The notes under the pieces are model-generated. The model ran no database searches. It was not told the DNA's origin and saw nothing but the letters and a program-made list of their open reading frames with translations. A DNA stretch of 37,705 nucleotides from positions 1 to 37,705 of the forward strand of contig MNZR01000204.1 in assembly GCA_001873705.1 (NCBI GenBank), written 5' to 3'. A program made the position numbers and the translations under genes. Positions 16,011 through 22,681 of this stretch are shown here, piece by piece; the stretch's first letter is position 1; the number at the start of each line of letters is the position of its first letter. This DNA is from Syntrophobacteraceae bacterium CG2_30_61_12. Its GTDB lineage: Bacteria; Desulfobacterota; Syntrophobacteria; Syntrophobacterales; DSM-9756.

Positions 16011-17240
16011 TCAGGCCGACCCAGCGCTCGGGTGAAACACCATCGCGGCGAAGGTGACGAAGGACCCGTATTGATCCACCAGCGCATGGCGGTGGTCGAG
16101 CAGTTGGCCGCGCGCCCGGCCCTCCAACACCCTGGCCAGCACATACAGGGGCGCTACCCCGCAGACATTGCGGGCATTGTCTTCGGCTCGGATTTGCTCG
16201 ATGAAAGCGGCGGCATCCGAGCGCCCAAGCGCCTCCAGGAGTCTCCGGTCGGCGCTCAGGTGCCGCGCCGGTTCGGCTTCGCCGGGCGCGCTCGCGGCCC
16301 CGTAGCGCGGGCCCACATGGGCCAGATCGACGCTGGCCAGGACCCCCACCGGATAGTCCGCGGCCGCGATCAGCCGGCCGAGCAGCGCACAGAAAGCGTC
16401 GATAAACTCGGTTTCGGTCGGTTGCTCTTGGTGACCGAAAGAACACAGCACCGGCACGATCCTGGCCTGCGGCTGCAGCATGGCCAGAAACACCGCCTGG
16501 AATTCCACCGTGTGTTCCCGCTGATGGTTGATTTCCGAAGCCAGCAGGTCGCGCGGGCTTTGCGCAACCAGCTTGCGGCCCAGATCGCGATCGCAGGCGA
16601 CCATCCCAAAGGGGGTTTCGAAGTCCTTCAAGGTCAGCGCGAAGTGGTTGACCACCGGTTCGTGGCCGGTTCCTAGAACGATCCAGGTGGCGGGAGGACG
16701 GGCCTCGAGCGCGGCCCGATAGGCATGAGCGAAACACGGCCCGCCGGCCCGCGGATCGATGTGGGGTGCCACCAGGCCGACCACGGGCCGGGGATCGGCG
16801 GCGCGTTCGAGCGCTCCGGGCCCACCATTGGCGGGGGCAAAATAGCTCATGAGTTCCCGGCGGAGCTGCTCCGGATCTTCGGCATAACTGTTACCGGCAT
16901 GCTGCATTCGGCGCACCGGGTCCTGCCGAAACGCCGTCACCAGCTCCAGCACCCGCTGGTTGAACCGATCGTTTTCCAAAAACAGCCCTTCGTCCAGGGC
17001 GTGCAGGATCTGCCGCAACTGCTCCGAAAAGAGCAGCCGACCGGTCTCGCGGGTATACCGACCCTGCAGGTCGCGGAGGCTGTTGCCGCCGTCCATGGCG
17101 ATCAGCACCCGCGCCAGATCCGGACTCAGAATCAGGGATTTGTCGCCGTAGCCCAGGCGGTCGCGAAGCAGGATCAGGTCCTGTCCGGAGCGCTGAATGG
17201 GCAGCAGTTCGAGGCCATGGCGCAGTTTTGGATGATCCAT
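16011..17240 (-). CDS. AmmeMemoRadiSam system protein B (MEMO family) with N-terminal extension
   Basis: 409 residues from ATG 17240, with GGGGGTGA upstream; the ATG at 17273 lacks a site. Residues about 150-405 match the MEMO family: His160 in APHIDPRAGG, His193 in LGTGHEP, HTVEFQ, SVDLAHVG and NVCGVAPL, corresponding to the metal-site His/His/Cys of human MEMO1. The N-terminal 130 residues are extra compared with the usual 260-300-residue family. Residues 35-90 (SPDLARVLIAMDGGNSLRDL then LHALDEGLFLEND) look like a PqqD/RRE-type winged helix. MEMO proteins usually occur with AMMECR1 and a radical SAM enzyme; neither is adjacent. Function of the system is unknown. Confidence 0.82.
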   Translation of the reverse strand: MDHPKLRHGLELLPIQRSGQDLILLRDRLGYGDKSLILSPDLARVLIAMDGGNSLRDLQGRYTRETGRLLFSEQLRQILHALDEGLFLENDRFNQRVLELVTAFRQDPVRRMQHAGNSYAEDPEQLRRELMSYFAPANGGPGALERAADPRPVVGLVAPHIDPRAGGPCFAHAYRAALEARPPATWIVLGTGHEPVVNHFALTLKDFETPFGMVACDRDLGRKLVAQSPRDLLASEINHQREHTVEFQAVFLAMLQPQARIVPVLCSFGHQEQPTETEFIDAFCALLGRLIAAADYPVGVLASVDLAHVGPRYGAASAPGEAEPARHLSADRRLLEALGRSDAAAFIEQIRAEDNARNVCGVAPLYVLARVLEGRARGQLLDHRHALVDQYGSFVTFAAMVFHPSAGSA

Positions 17241-17672
17241 CGGCGAGTTCACCCCCGGGTCCGGTTTAAGCATTCAGGCAACATGGGTGCGCCGACCCGC
17301 CGCGACAGCGCCGCTCCGGACCGGCCGAACGATTATAGTGCAGCGCGACTGGAGGCCGCAACCCAATGCTTAACACCCGGCAGGGCCGGCGACCGAGCGC
17401 GGCGACGAACAAGCGCGGCAAAGCCCCCAGCGCTCCATGGGAAACGGCCGGCCCGAAGGCGGTAAGGCTTCCGCAATCCACGACAATTGCGGTGGACCCT
17501 CGGAAACTCCCGGACCGCTACCAAAGAATGGAGAAATACGCCCGCGGCCATTTCGCTTTTTGACTTTTGGGGTGTGCTGCGCTAAACATTATAGGTTGAA
17601 TAGATCATAATGATTTTGGTCTCGAATTTTTTTCATGGCTTGCACCCCAATCGATCGCTTCGAGGATGGCCG
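17241..17672. other. Divergent intergenic region before the TPR operon
   Basis: 432 bp with no credible gene. The right end, from about 17550, becomes AT-rich and carries a possible promoter (17560-17588). The left part is GC-rich and featureless apart from open frames without domains. Confidence 0.5.
17560..17588 (+). promoter_or_regulatory. Possible promoter of the TPR operon
   Basis: TTGACT (17560-17565) is followed after 17 bp by TAAACA (17583-17588), a weak -10 box. The AT-rich context just upstream of the operon's first gene supports it; an alternative -10 (ATTATA, 17588-17593) has unfavourable spacing. Confidence 0.3.
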
Positions 17673-19373
17673 ATGGCACGCATGATCCGGCGGATATTGT
17701 CGCTGTTGCTGATGCTGACGGGAGCCGGCTGTGCCGCGCTTCAGGGGGGCCCGGGTTCGCTCTCCGGATCGTCGCCGCCGATCGACCTACCCAAGACCGC
17801 TGGATATTCATCCTATCTCGTCGCCCAGCAACTCCTGCGGGCCAATGACCTGGAGGGTGCCGCCAAGGCCTACTCGACGGCGCTCGATCAAGACCCGAAT
17901 TCGCCCCTCTTGCTGACCGAACTGGGCGCGCTCAAGGTCCGCCAGGGCAGTATTTCCCAATCCCTGGAATTGGTGCGCAAAGCCACCGACCTTGCCCCCG
18001 ACTACCTTCCGGCGCAGATGCTGCTGGCCCGCCTCTATGCCGGTACCGGGGAGAATCAACTGGCGGTCGAAACCTATCAGAAAATCCTGGCCCAAGACCC
18101 GGGCAATGAGGACGTCTATCTGCTGCTCGGAACGCTCTACGCCCAACAGGGCCAGTACGAACAGGCACTGAACATGCTCGAGCGCCTGCAGGAACTGCTG
18201 CCCGGCAATCCCCTGGCCATCTATTACAAGGCCCGGGTATTGATGGACATGAAATTTTATGAACAGGCCGCAATGACCTATCAGGAACTGCTTTCGATCC
18301 ATCCGAATTTCGAACGCGCCTGGCTGGATCTCGGTTACATTTACGAGATCAAGGAACGTTACGATGACGCCGAACGGGCTTACTCCGCCGTTATTTCCTT
18401 CAAGCCCTCGAGCATCGAAGCCCGCAACCGGCTGGGCAATCTCTACATGCGCACCAAACAATACGATAAGGCTTTGGAGCAGTTTCAGCAGATCTCCAGC
18501 AGCAATCGCGAGGACGTTGAAAGCCGTTTAAAAATCGGCATCATTCATCTGCAACTGCGCAACTACCAGGACGCCATCGCCGATTTCACCAACCTGCTGA
18601 AGCAGCAACCGGAATACGACCAGGCCCTGTATTATCTGGCTTCCACATATGAAGAACAGGACAACACGGCCCAGGCCATCGTCAACCTGAGGTTGATTTC
18701 ACCCGGCAGTGCACTCTGGGACAACGCTCAGATTCGCCTGGCCGTCCTGTTTTCGAAAATGAACGACAGCGTTTCCGGCATCGACTTGCTCCAGAAAGCG
18801 CTGGCCACAAAGCCCGAAGTGCCGGAATTTTACTACTACCTGGCCTACCTGCACGAAGACCTGGGGCAGTACCAGGAAGCGCTCGACGTGATCGACCGGG
18901 GACTGGAAAAGAAGGCCCAGAACGTGGACCTGCTGTTTCGCAAGGGCATCATGCTGGACAAGCTGGCGCGCAAAGACCAGGCCATGCAGATCATGCAGCA
19001 GATCCTGCTGGTCGAACCCGACAACCCCGGAGCGCTGAATTACATCGGCTATACCTACGCGGAACAAGGCATCCGGCTGGAAGAAGCGAAGCGCCTGATC
19101 GAACGCGCTCTCGAAGTGGAACCGAACGACGGTTACATCACCGACAGCCTGGCCTGGGTCTATTTGAAAATGGGTCAGCCGCGGAAAGCGCTGGCCACCA
19201 TCAAGGAAGCGCTCAAACAGGTGCCCAACGATCCGGTGATCCTGGAACATCTGGGCGATATCCAGGCCGCCCTGGGCGACCGCAAACAGGCGATCCAGGC
19301 CTATCAACAGGCCATCGAAGCCAAACACGAACAGCCCAAGACCCTGGAAAAGAAGATCAACGATTTGCAATGA
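17673..19373 (+). CDS. Tetratricopeptide-repeat lipoprotein
   Basis: 566 residues from ATG 17673 (GAGG at 17662-17665). The N-terminus is a lipoprotein signal: two arginines, a leucine-rich core and lipobox LTGAGC, with Cys20 as the lipidated residue. Nearly the whole mature protein (about 45-560) is TPR, with many 34-residue helical hairpins such as AKAYSTALDQDPNSPLLLTE and EQALNMLERLQELLPGNPLA. TPR lipoproteins of this length act as protein-interaction scaffolds in the envelope, for example in outer-membrane assembly or exopolysaccharide export; no specific partner is shown. It is first in a four-gene operon with a LolB-like lipoprotein, suggesting a role in outer-membrane biogenesis. Confidence 0.85.
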   Translation: MARMIRRILSLLLMLTGAGCAALQGGPGSLSGSSPPIDLPKTAGYSSYLVAQQLLRANDLEGAAKAYSTALDQDPNSPLLLTELGALKVRQGSISQSLELVRKATDLAPDYLPAQMLLARLYAGTGENQLAVETYQKILAQDPGNEDVYLLLGTLYAQQGQYEQALNMLERLQELLPGNPLAIYYKARVLMDMKFYEQAAMTYQELLSIHPNFERAWLDLGYIYEIKERYDDAERAYSAVISFKPSSIEARNRLGNLYMRTKQYDKALEQFQQISSSNREDVESRLKIGIIHLQLRNYQDAIADFTNLLKQQPEYDQALYYLASTYEEQDNTAQAIVNLRLISPGSALWDNAQIRLAVLFSKMNDSVSGIDLLQKALATKPEVPEFYYYLAYLHEDLGQYQEALDVIDRGLEKKAQNVDLLFRKGIMLDKLARKDQAMQIMQQILLVEPDNPGALNYIGYTYAEQGIRLEEAKRLIERALEVEPNDGYITDSLAWVYLKMGQPRKALATIKEALKQVPNDPVILEHLGDIQAALGDRKQAIQAYQQAIEAKHEQPKTLEKKINDLQ

Positions 19374-19383
19374 AAGGGGCTTC

Positions 19384-20175
19384 GTGACCGTTTCTGGAGA
19401 GCCCCGGAAGCACATCGGGCGCCTGCACCCAGTCGCGCTCGGTCTGGTCCTGGCGATCTTGGTCCTGGTTCTGAGCAACTGTCAATCCTTGCCTCCGCCC
19501 CCACCCGTGGTCAGCCCCCCGGGCCCGGATTCGCTTTGGGGCCAACGCCTTCAAGACCGCGCCCTGGAATGGCAGCGATCCCAGGTGCTTTATCGAGTCA
19601 GCATCACCAGCCCAAGCGGCAAGGCTTCGGCCAGAGCGCTGGTCACCGCCCAGTTGCCCGACCGGGTACGGATCGAAGCCGGCAGCATCTGGGGTCAAAC
19701 CTACGGCGTGTTGACCCGCGAGCCAGGTCAGGCCAGGCTCTGGCTGGGAGCGGAAAACAAGTTCTATCTGGCCGAAGACAGCGAATTGATGCTCGAACGA
19801 CTGCTGGGCATTCCGATCCCGGCCGAAGCCCTGATTCAACTGCTCCTGGCCTGTGCCGATACCGGTCTCGCGAGTGCGCCGCCGGTCTTGCCCGGCGCCG
19901 CCGCCGTGCCGGGACACTGGCAGCCCCAGGTGGAGGCCGGAGCGCTGGTCGGAATCAGCGCCGAATATCGAGGCGAACGGTATCTGGTGAGCTACGAGCC
20001 GGCCCTGTCGTTGAGCGATACCGGGGCCCCTCGGCGGATTCGACTGGAAACCCGGGACTGGCGACTGCAGGCGGAAGTGCTGACGGCGCGGCACCTGGAT
20101 GAAATCGATCCGAACCTGTTCCAACTGGCGCCTCCCGCCGGCGCCGAAACCACTCTCATTCGCGCCCGACCATGA
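19384..20175 (+). CDS. LolB-like / DUF4292-type lipoprotein
   Basis: 263 residues from a GTG at 19384 with AAAGGGG upstream, 10 bp after the TPR gene. A transmembrane-like stretch (17-30) leads to SNCQS, with Cys33 as the likely lipidation site, followed by a proline-rich linker (37-44). The mature part has the LolB/LppX-like half-barrel pattern: YRVSITSPSGKASARALVTA, then VRIEAGSIWGQTYGVLT and a later LVSYEPALSLSDTGAPRRIR. LolB receives lipoproteins from LolA at the outer membrane; whether this protein does so is inference. Its stop overlaps the next ATG by four bases. Confidence 0.65.
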   Translation: MTVSGEPRKHIGRLHPVALGLVLAILVLVLSNCQSLPPPPPVVSPPGPDSLWGQRLQDRALEWQRSQVLYRVSITSPSGKASARALVTAQLPDRVRIEAGSIWGQTYGVLTREPGQARLWLGAENKFYLAEDSELMLERLLGIPIPAEALIQLLLACADTGLASAPPVLPGAAAVPGHWQPQVEAGALVGISAEYRGERYLVSYEPALSLSDTGAPRRIRLETRDWRLQAEVLTARHLDEIDPNLFQLAPPAGAETTLIRARP

Positions 20176-20660
20176 TGGTGCAAAACCCGTCCGATCTCAC
20201 TTTTGTGGTTGATAGCATGTTGGGAAAAGTGGCAAAATGGCTCCGCATATTGGGCTATGATACAGTATTCACCAGGCTCACGGCACCATCGCAACTGGCC
20301 CGCTGGACCGGCCAGGGGCGCCTTATCGTGACCCGCGGCCGTAGATGGCAGCCCGGTGAACGGGTCATCCTGCTGACCGCCGATCGGCTGGAAGTTCAAA
20401 TGCGGCAACTGATCGCGCACCTGGACCTGAAGTTCGATCGGAACCGGGTACTGACCCGATGCCCCCGCTGCAACACCGCGCTGCAGCCGATTTCCCGGCT
20501 CGAGGTGGAAACCCGGGTCCCGGATGCGGTCTTGACCCGCGGCTACCTTTTTCGCCATTGTCCTAATTGCGGCAGGATTTACTGGCCCGGAACCCATTCG
20601 CAGCGGATCCTGAATCGACTGAATCGGTTTTGGACCGACCCTATCCAAGAAAGCAACTGA
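20172..20660 (+). CDS. Mut7-C RNase-domain protein
   Basis: 162 residues, with its ATG in a four-base overlap with the preceding stop. It starts FVVDSMLGKVAKWLRILGYD, the hallmark of the Mut7-C (DUF82) domain, a PIN-like fold predicted to be an RNase. Later acidic residues (LTADRLEVQ) fit this. The C-terminal zinc-ribbon-like part carries CPRCN and CPNCG. Cellular role is unknown; coupling with two envelope lipoproteins is unusual for a nuclease and may reflect only shared transcription. Confidence 0.85.
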   Translation: MMVQNPSDLTFVVDSMLGKVAKWLRILGYDTVFTRLTAPSQLARWTGQGRLIVTRGRRWQPGERVILLTADRLEVQMRQLIAHLDLKFDRNRVLTRCPRCNTALQPISRLEVETRVPDAVLTRGYLFRHCPNCGRIYWPGTHSQRILNRLNRFWTDPIQESN

Positions 20661-20673
20661 AAGGAGAAACAGG

Positions 20674-21069
20674 ATGCAAGGAATCATGGAGAAGCTGCTG
20701 GCATTGGTGATGAAACTAAAGAACCTGGCGCTCGAATACTTCTTTGTTCTGATCCAGTGGAAGCTCAAACTGGTGAAGGTCCAGCTACACAAAATAAAAC
20801 GCGCCAGGGAATTGAAGCATCTGGAAAAGGCCTATAGCGGCTTGGGCGCCGAGGTGTTCGCCCTGATGAAGGATGGTCACGCCAGCTGGCGGGACAACCC
20901 GGTGCTGGCCAATCATGTCAGCAAGATCGAACAGGCCGAAGCCAAGGTCTTTGGAGTGGATGAACTGATCGACCAGCTGGATCAGGCCTATAAGCAAAAG
21001 CGCGAGGAACTCAAGAAAAAGTACAGCGCCACGGCACCAGCACCCGAGCCGGGCGACGAAACCGCCTAG
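20674..21069 (+). CDS. Conserved helical/coiled-coil protein of unknown function
   Basis: 131 residues; ATG preceded by AAAGGAG. No family recognised. The sequence is almost entirely helical: an amphipathic Lys/Leu-rich N-terminus (MEKLLALVMKLKNLALEYFF) without a cleavable signal, then a heptad-like region (about 75-120, VSKIEQAEAKVFGVDELIDQ ... KQKREELKKKY) and an acidic Pro/Ala tail. It is the last gene of the operon, 27 bp above the following terminator region. Membrane-surface or protein-partner binding is possible but unproven. Confidence 0.75.
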   Translation: MQGIMEKLLALVMKLKNLALEYFFVLIQWKLKLVKVQLHKIKRARELKHLEKAYSGLGAEVFALMKDGHASWRDNPVLANHVSKIEQAEAKVFGVDELIDQLDQAYKQKREELKKKYSATAPAPEPGDETA

Positions 21070-21141
21070 CCGATCAGGGAGCCGAATACGCCGGCGCCGC
21101 GGCGGTGGCGTGAGGCGGAAACCCTGCGTGTAGTCCATACC

Positions 21142-21170
21142 GGGGAGGGGTTTGGCCCCTCCCCTCTTTT
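21142..21170 (+). terminator. Rho-independent terminator of the TPR operon
   Basis: A perfect 9-bp stem GGGGAGGGG (21142-21150) and CCCCTCCCC (21156-21164), with a 5-base loop, is followed by TCTTTT. It lies 72 bp after the last operon gene. Confidence 0.85.
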
Positions 21171-21183
21171 CCACCGGCAGGCG

Positions 21184-21203
21184 GCTCCCAACTGCCTGGG
21201 AGC
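21184..21203. repeat. Small perfect hairpin
   Basis: GCTCCCA (21184-21190) and TGGGAGC (21197-21203) form a 7-bp stem with a 6-base loop. No T-run follows directly, so it may be a backup structure to the terminator upstream or a decayed repeat. Confidence 0.5.
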
Positions 21204-21267
21204 ACAATACTTTGCGCGGTCACAAACTGATCCTTTTGATAGGACCAACACGCTCGACCCGATACTC

Positions 21268-21299
21268 ATCAATCCCGTCAATCCCGTCAATCCTGTCAA
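21268..21299. repeat. Short tandem 9-mer repeat (ATCCCGTCA)
   Basis: Three consecutive units, ATCCCGTCA, ATCCCGTCA and ATCCTGTCA, are preceded by a partial unit. On the other strand this reads TTGACAGGATTGACGGGAT, a type of intergenic tandem repeat common in sulfate-reducing and related bacteria. It lies between the convergent TPR operon and moaB. Confidence 0.75.
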
Positions 21300-21346
21300 G
21301 AAAGGCTCTCCCATAACAGCGCAAGTTACGGCCGCGTAAAGTATAA

Positions 21347-21898
21347 TTATACCTTTTCCCCTTCCACCGCAGCGCAGTCGCTGGGATCCCCCTGGATCTT
21401 GGCCAGGGCGTGGGGCAGTGCCGGGAGCAGCGCGGCCAGATTTTCCAGCGCCCCTTTCGGGCTTCCCGGCAGGTTGACGATGAGGCTACGGCCGCGGATC
21501 CCGACCACCGCCCGCGACAACATGGCGTGCGGGGTCTTGGCCAGGCTGGCGGCGCGCATGGCTTCCGCCATGCCCGGCACGCTTCGATCGATCACCCCGA
21601 GGGTGGCTTCCGGAGTCACATCCCGAGGGGCCACCCCGGTGCCGCCGGTGGTGAGGATCAACCCCGCACCGATCTGGTCGGCCGCGGTGCGCAGTTCGCC
21701 TGCGATCAGTTCGATTTCGTCGGGGACCAGGGCGCGCCGGCGCACCGGGTATCCGTGATCCTTCAGATAGGCTTCCAATTCGGCCCCGGACCGGTCTTCG
21801 CGCAGGCCTTGAGCGCCCCGATCGCTCACCGTAATGATGACCACGCCGCGATCACAAGGGGCCGCAGCCGGCCGAATCGAGGTTGTGGCTTCGCTCAT
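21347..21898 (-). CDS. moaB: Molybdenum cofactor biosynthesis protein MoaB/MogA
   Basis: 183 residues from ATG 21898 (AGGAG ten bases upstream). It has the MPT-binding fold: VVIITVSDRGAQGLREDRSG at the start, TTGGTGVAPRDVTPEA in the middle and LPGSPKGALENL near the end. These enzymes adenylylate molybdopterin before molybdenum or tungsten insertion, so the host probably makes Mo/W enzymes such as formate dehydrogenase. MoaB and MogA cannot be told apart confidently by eye. The start lies one base beyond the stop of the upstream hypothetical gene. Confidence 0.88.
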   Translation of the reverse strand: MSEATTSIRPAAAPCDRGVVIITVSDRGAQGLREDRSGAELEAYLKDHGYPVRRRALVPDEIELIAGELRTAADQIGAGLILTTGGTGVAPRDVTPEATLGVIDRSVPGMAEAMRAASLAKTPHAMLSRAVVGIRGRSLIVNLPGSPKGALENLAALLPALPHALAKIQGDPSDCAAVEGEKV

Positions 21899-21899
21899 G

Positions 21900-22334
21900 T
21901 CAAGTTTGCTCCTGTAGGATCCGGCGGCGCGCCGCATGAGCTATCACCTGGGGCACCGTCTTGCTCACCGCCAGCAGTTTCAGGTCCTGCCGCAACAGGG
22001 TCGGGATCAGTTTCATGGCCAGAGTGAGCGGGGTTTTCGGATTCCGCACCAGGGCCAGGCGCACCGGGTAAAGTTTCATCCAGTCTCGATTGAGGGCGAT
22101 TCGGCGCAGCACCTCCTCGGAGACCTGACGCGATTTGCAGACGCCGGCAATCTCGCCGTCCTGGATCCGCGGGTTGTTGATCACGGCGAGCTGGATCTGC
22201 TTCACCGGTTCCCGCACCAGGAGGCTTCTGGCTTCCTTATCGCCGAAGGCAGCCAGCTGGATCTTTTCCGGCGTGGTCATGTTTTGGATCTGGACGAATA
22301 AGGGTCGCTTTTCGTCCAGCGTTTTTTCCATCAT
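21900..22334 (-). CDS. Conserved helical-repeat hypothetical protein
   Basis: 144 residues from the ATG pair at 22334/22331. The open frame continues upstream to 22925, but that part runs through a palindromic repeat and the fusA terminator, so it is not coding. The protein is built of short helices with a repeated pattern (QIQLAVINNPRIQDGEIAGV ... VRLALVRNPKTPLTLAMKLI), resembling HEAT-like or leucine-rich-variant repeats. I do not recognise a named family. It is followed by moaB with a one-base gap, so the two are co-transcribed. The ribosome site is weak (GAAAGAA). Confidence 0.7.
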   Translation of the reverse strand: MMEKTLDEKRPLFVQIQNMTTPEKIQLAAFGDKEARSLLVREPVKQIQLAVINNPRIQDGEIAGVCKSRQVSEEVLRRIALNRDWMKLYPVRLALVRNPKTPLTLAMKLIPTLLRQDLKLLAVSKTVPQVIAHAARRRILQEQT

Positions 22335-22386
22335 CGGCCATTCTTTCAACCACCAGGTTGCCTCACAACCGCCGCGTCTCCAATGA

Positions 22387-22492
22387 TATACCGGTTTAGG
22401 ATCGGATGTTTCATTACCAAAAGCGGGCAAGATGCCCGCGCTCCCGGCAAAGAGCGCACACGAAACGAAACCTTTTACCCTTAACCGGTATA
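22387..22492 (+). repeat. Complete MITE-like palindromic element
   Basis: About 106 bp bounded by imperfect terminal inverted repeats. The left end reads TATACCGGTTTAGGAT; the right end, reverse-complemented, reads TATACCGGTTAAGGGT. Inside are ATTACCAAAAG, the core GCGGGCAAGATGCCCGC (22423-22439) and CCCGGCAAAGAG. Related copies are at 71-115, 28369-28457 and 37411-37553. No transposase is encoded; movement would need one in trans. Confidence 0.8.
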
Positions 22493-22589
22493 AACCGCCC
22501 GACTGCGCCGCGGCAACCGGTTTCCTCGAACCGCTGGGGGCCGGCCAGCCGGGATCCGGGCGCTCGGTGCCCGGCCGGAGTCCGGAGAG

Positions 22590-22626
22590 AAAAAACCCGG
22601 AGCGAAACCTACCGTTCCACTCCGGG
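22590..22626 (-). terminator. Rho-independent terminator of fusA
   Basis: Read on the minus strand: CCCGGAG (22626-22620), a 17-base loop with some internal pairing, CTCCGGG (22602-22596), then six T-residues or more. It lies 56 bases past the fusA stop. Confidence 0.75.
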
Positions 22627-22681
22627 CCATCGATTTTCCCAAAGGCTATCGAGCTTTCCCGCCGACTTACGGACGGAAGGC

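Larger units (their letters stand above)
22335..22681. other. Intergenic region between fusA and the moaB operon
   Basis: 347 bp containing the complete GCGGGCA-palindrome element (22387-22492) and the fusA terminator (22590-22626). No gene is seen. Confidence 0.75.
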
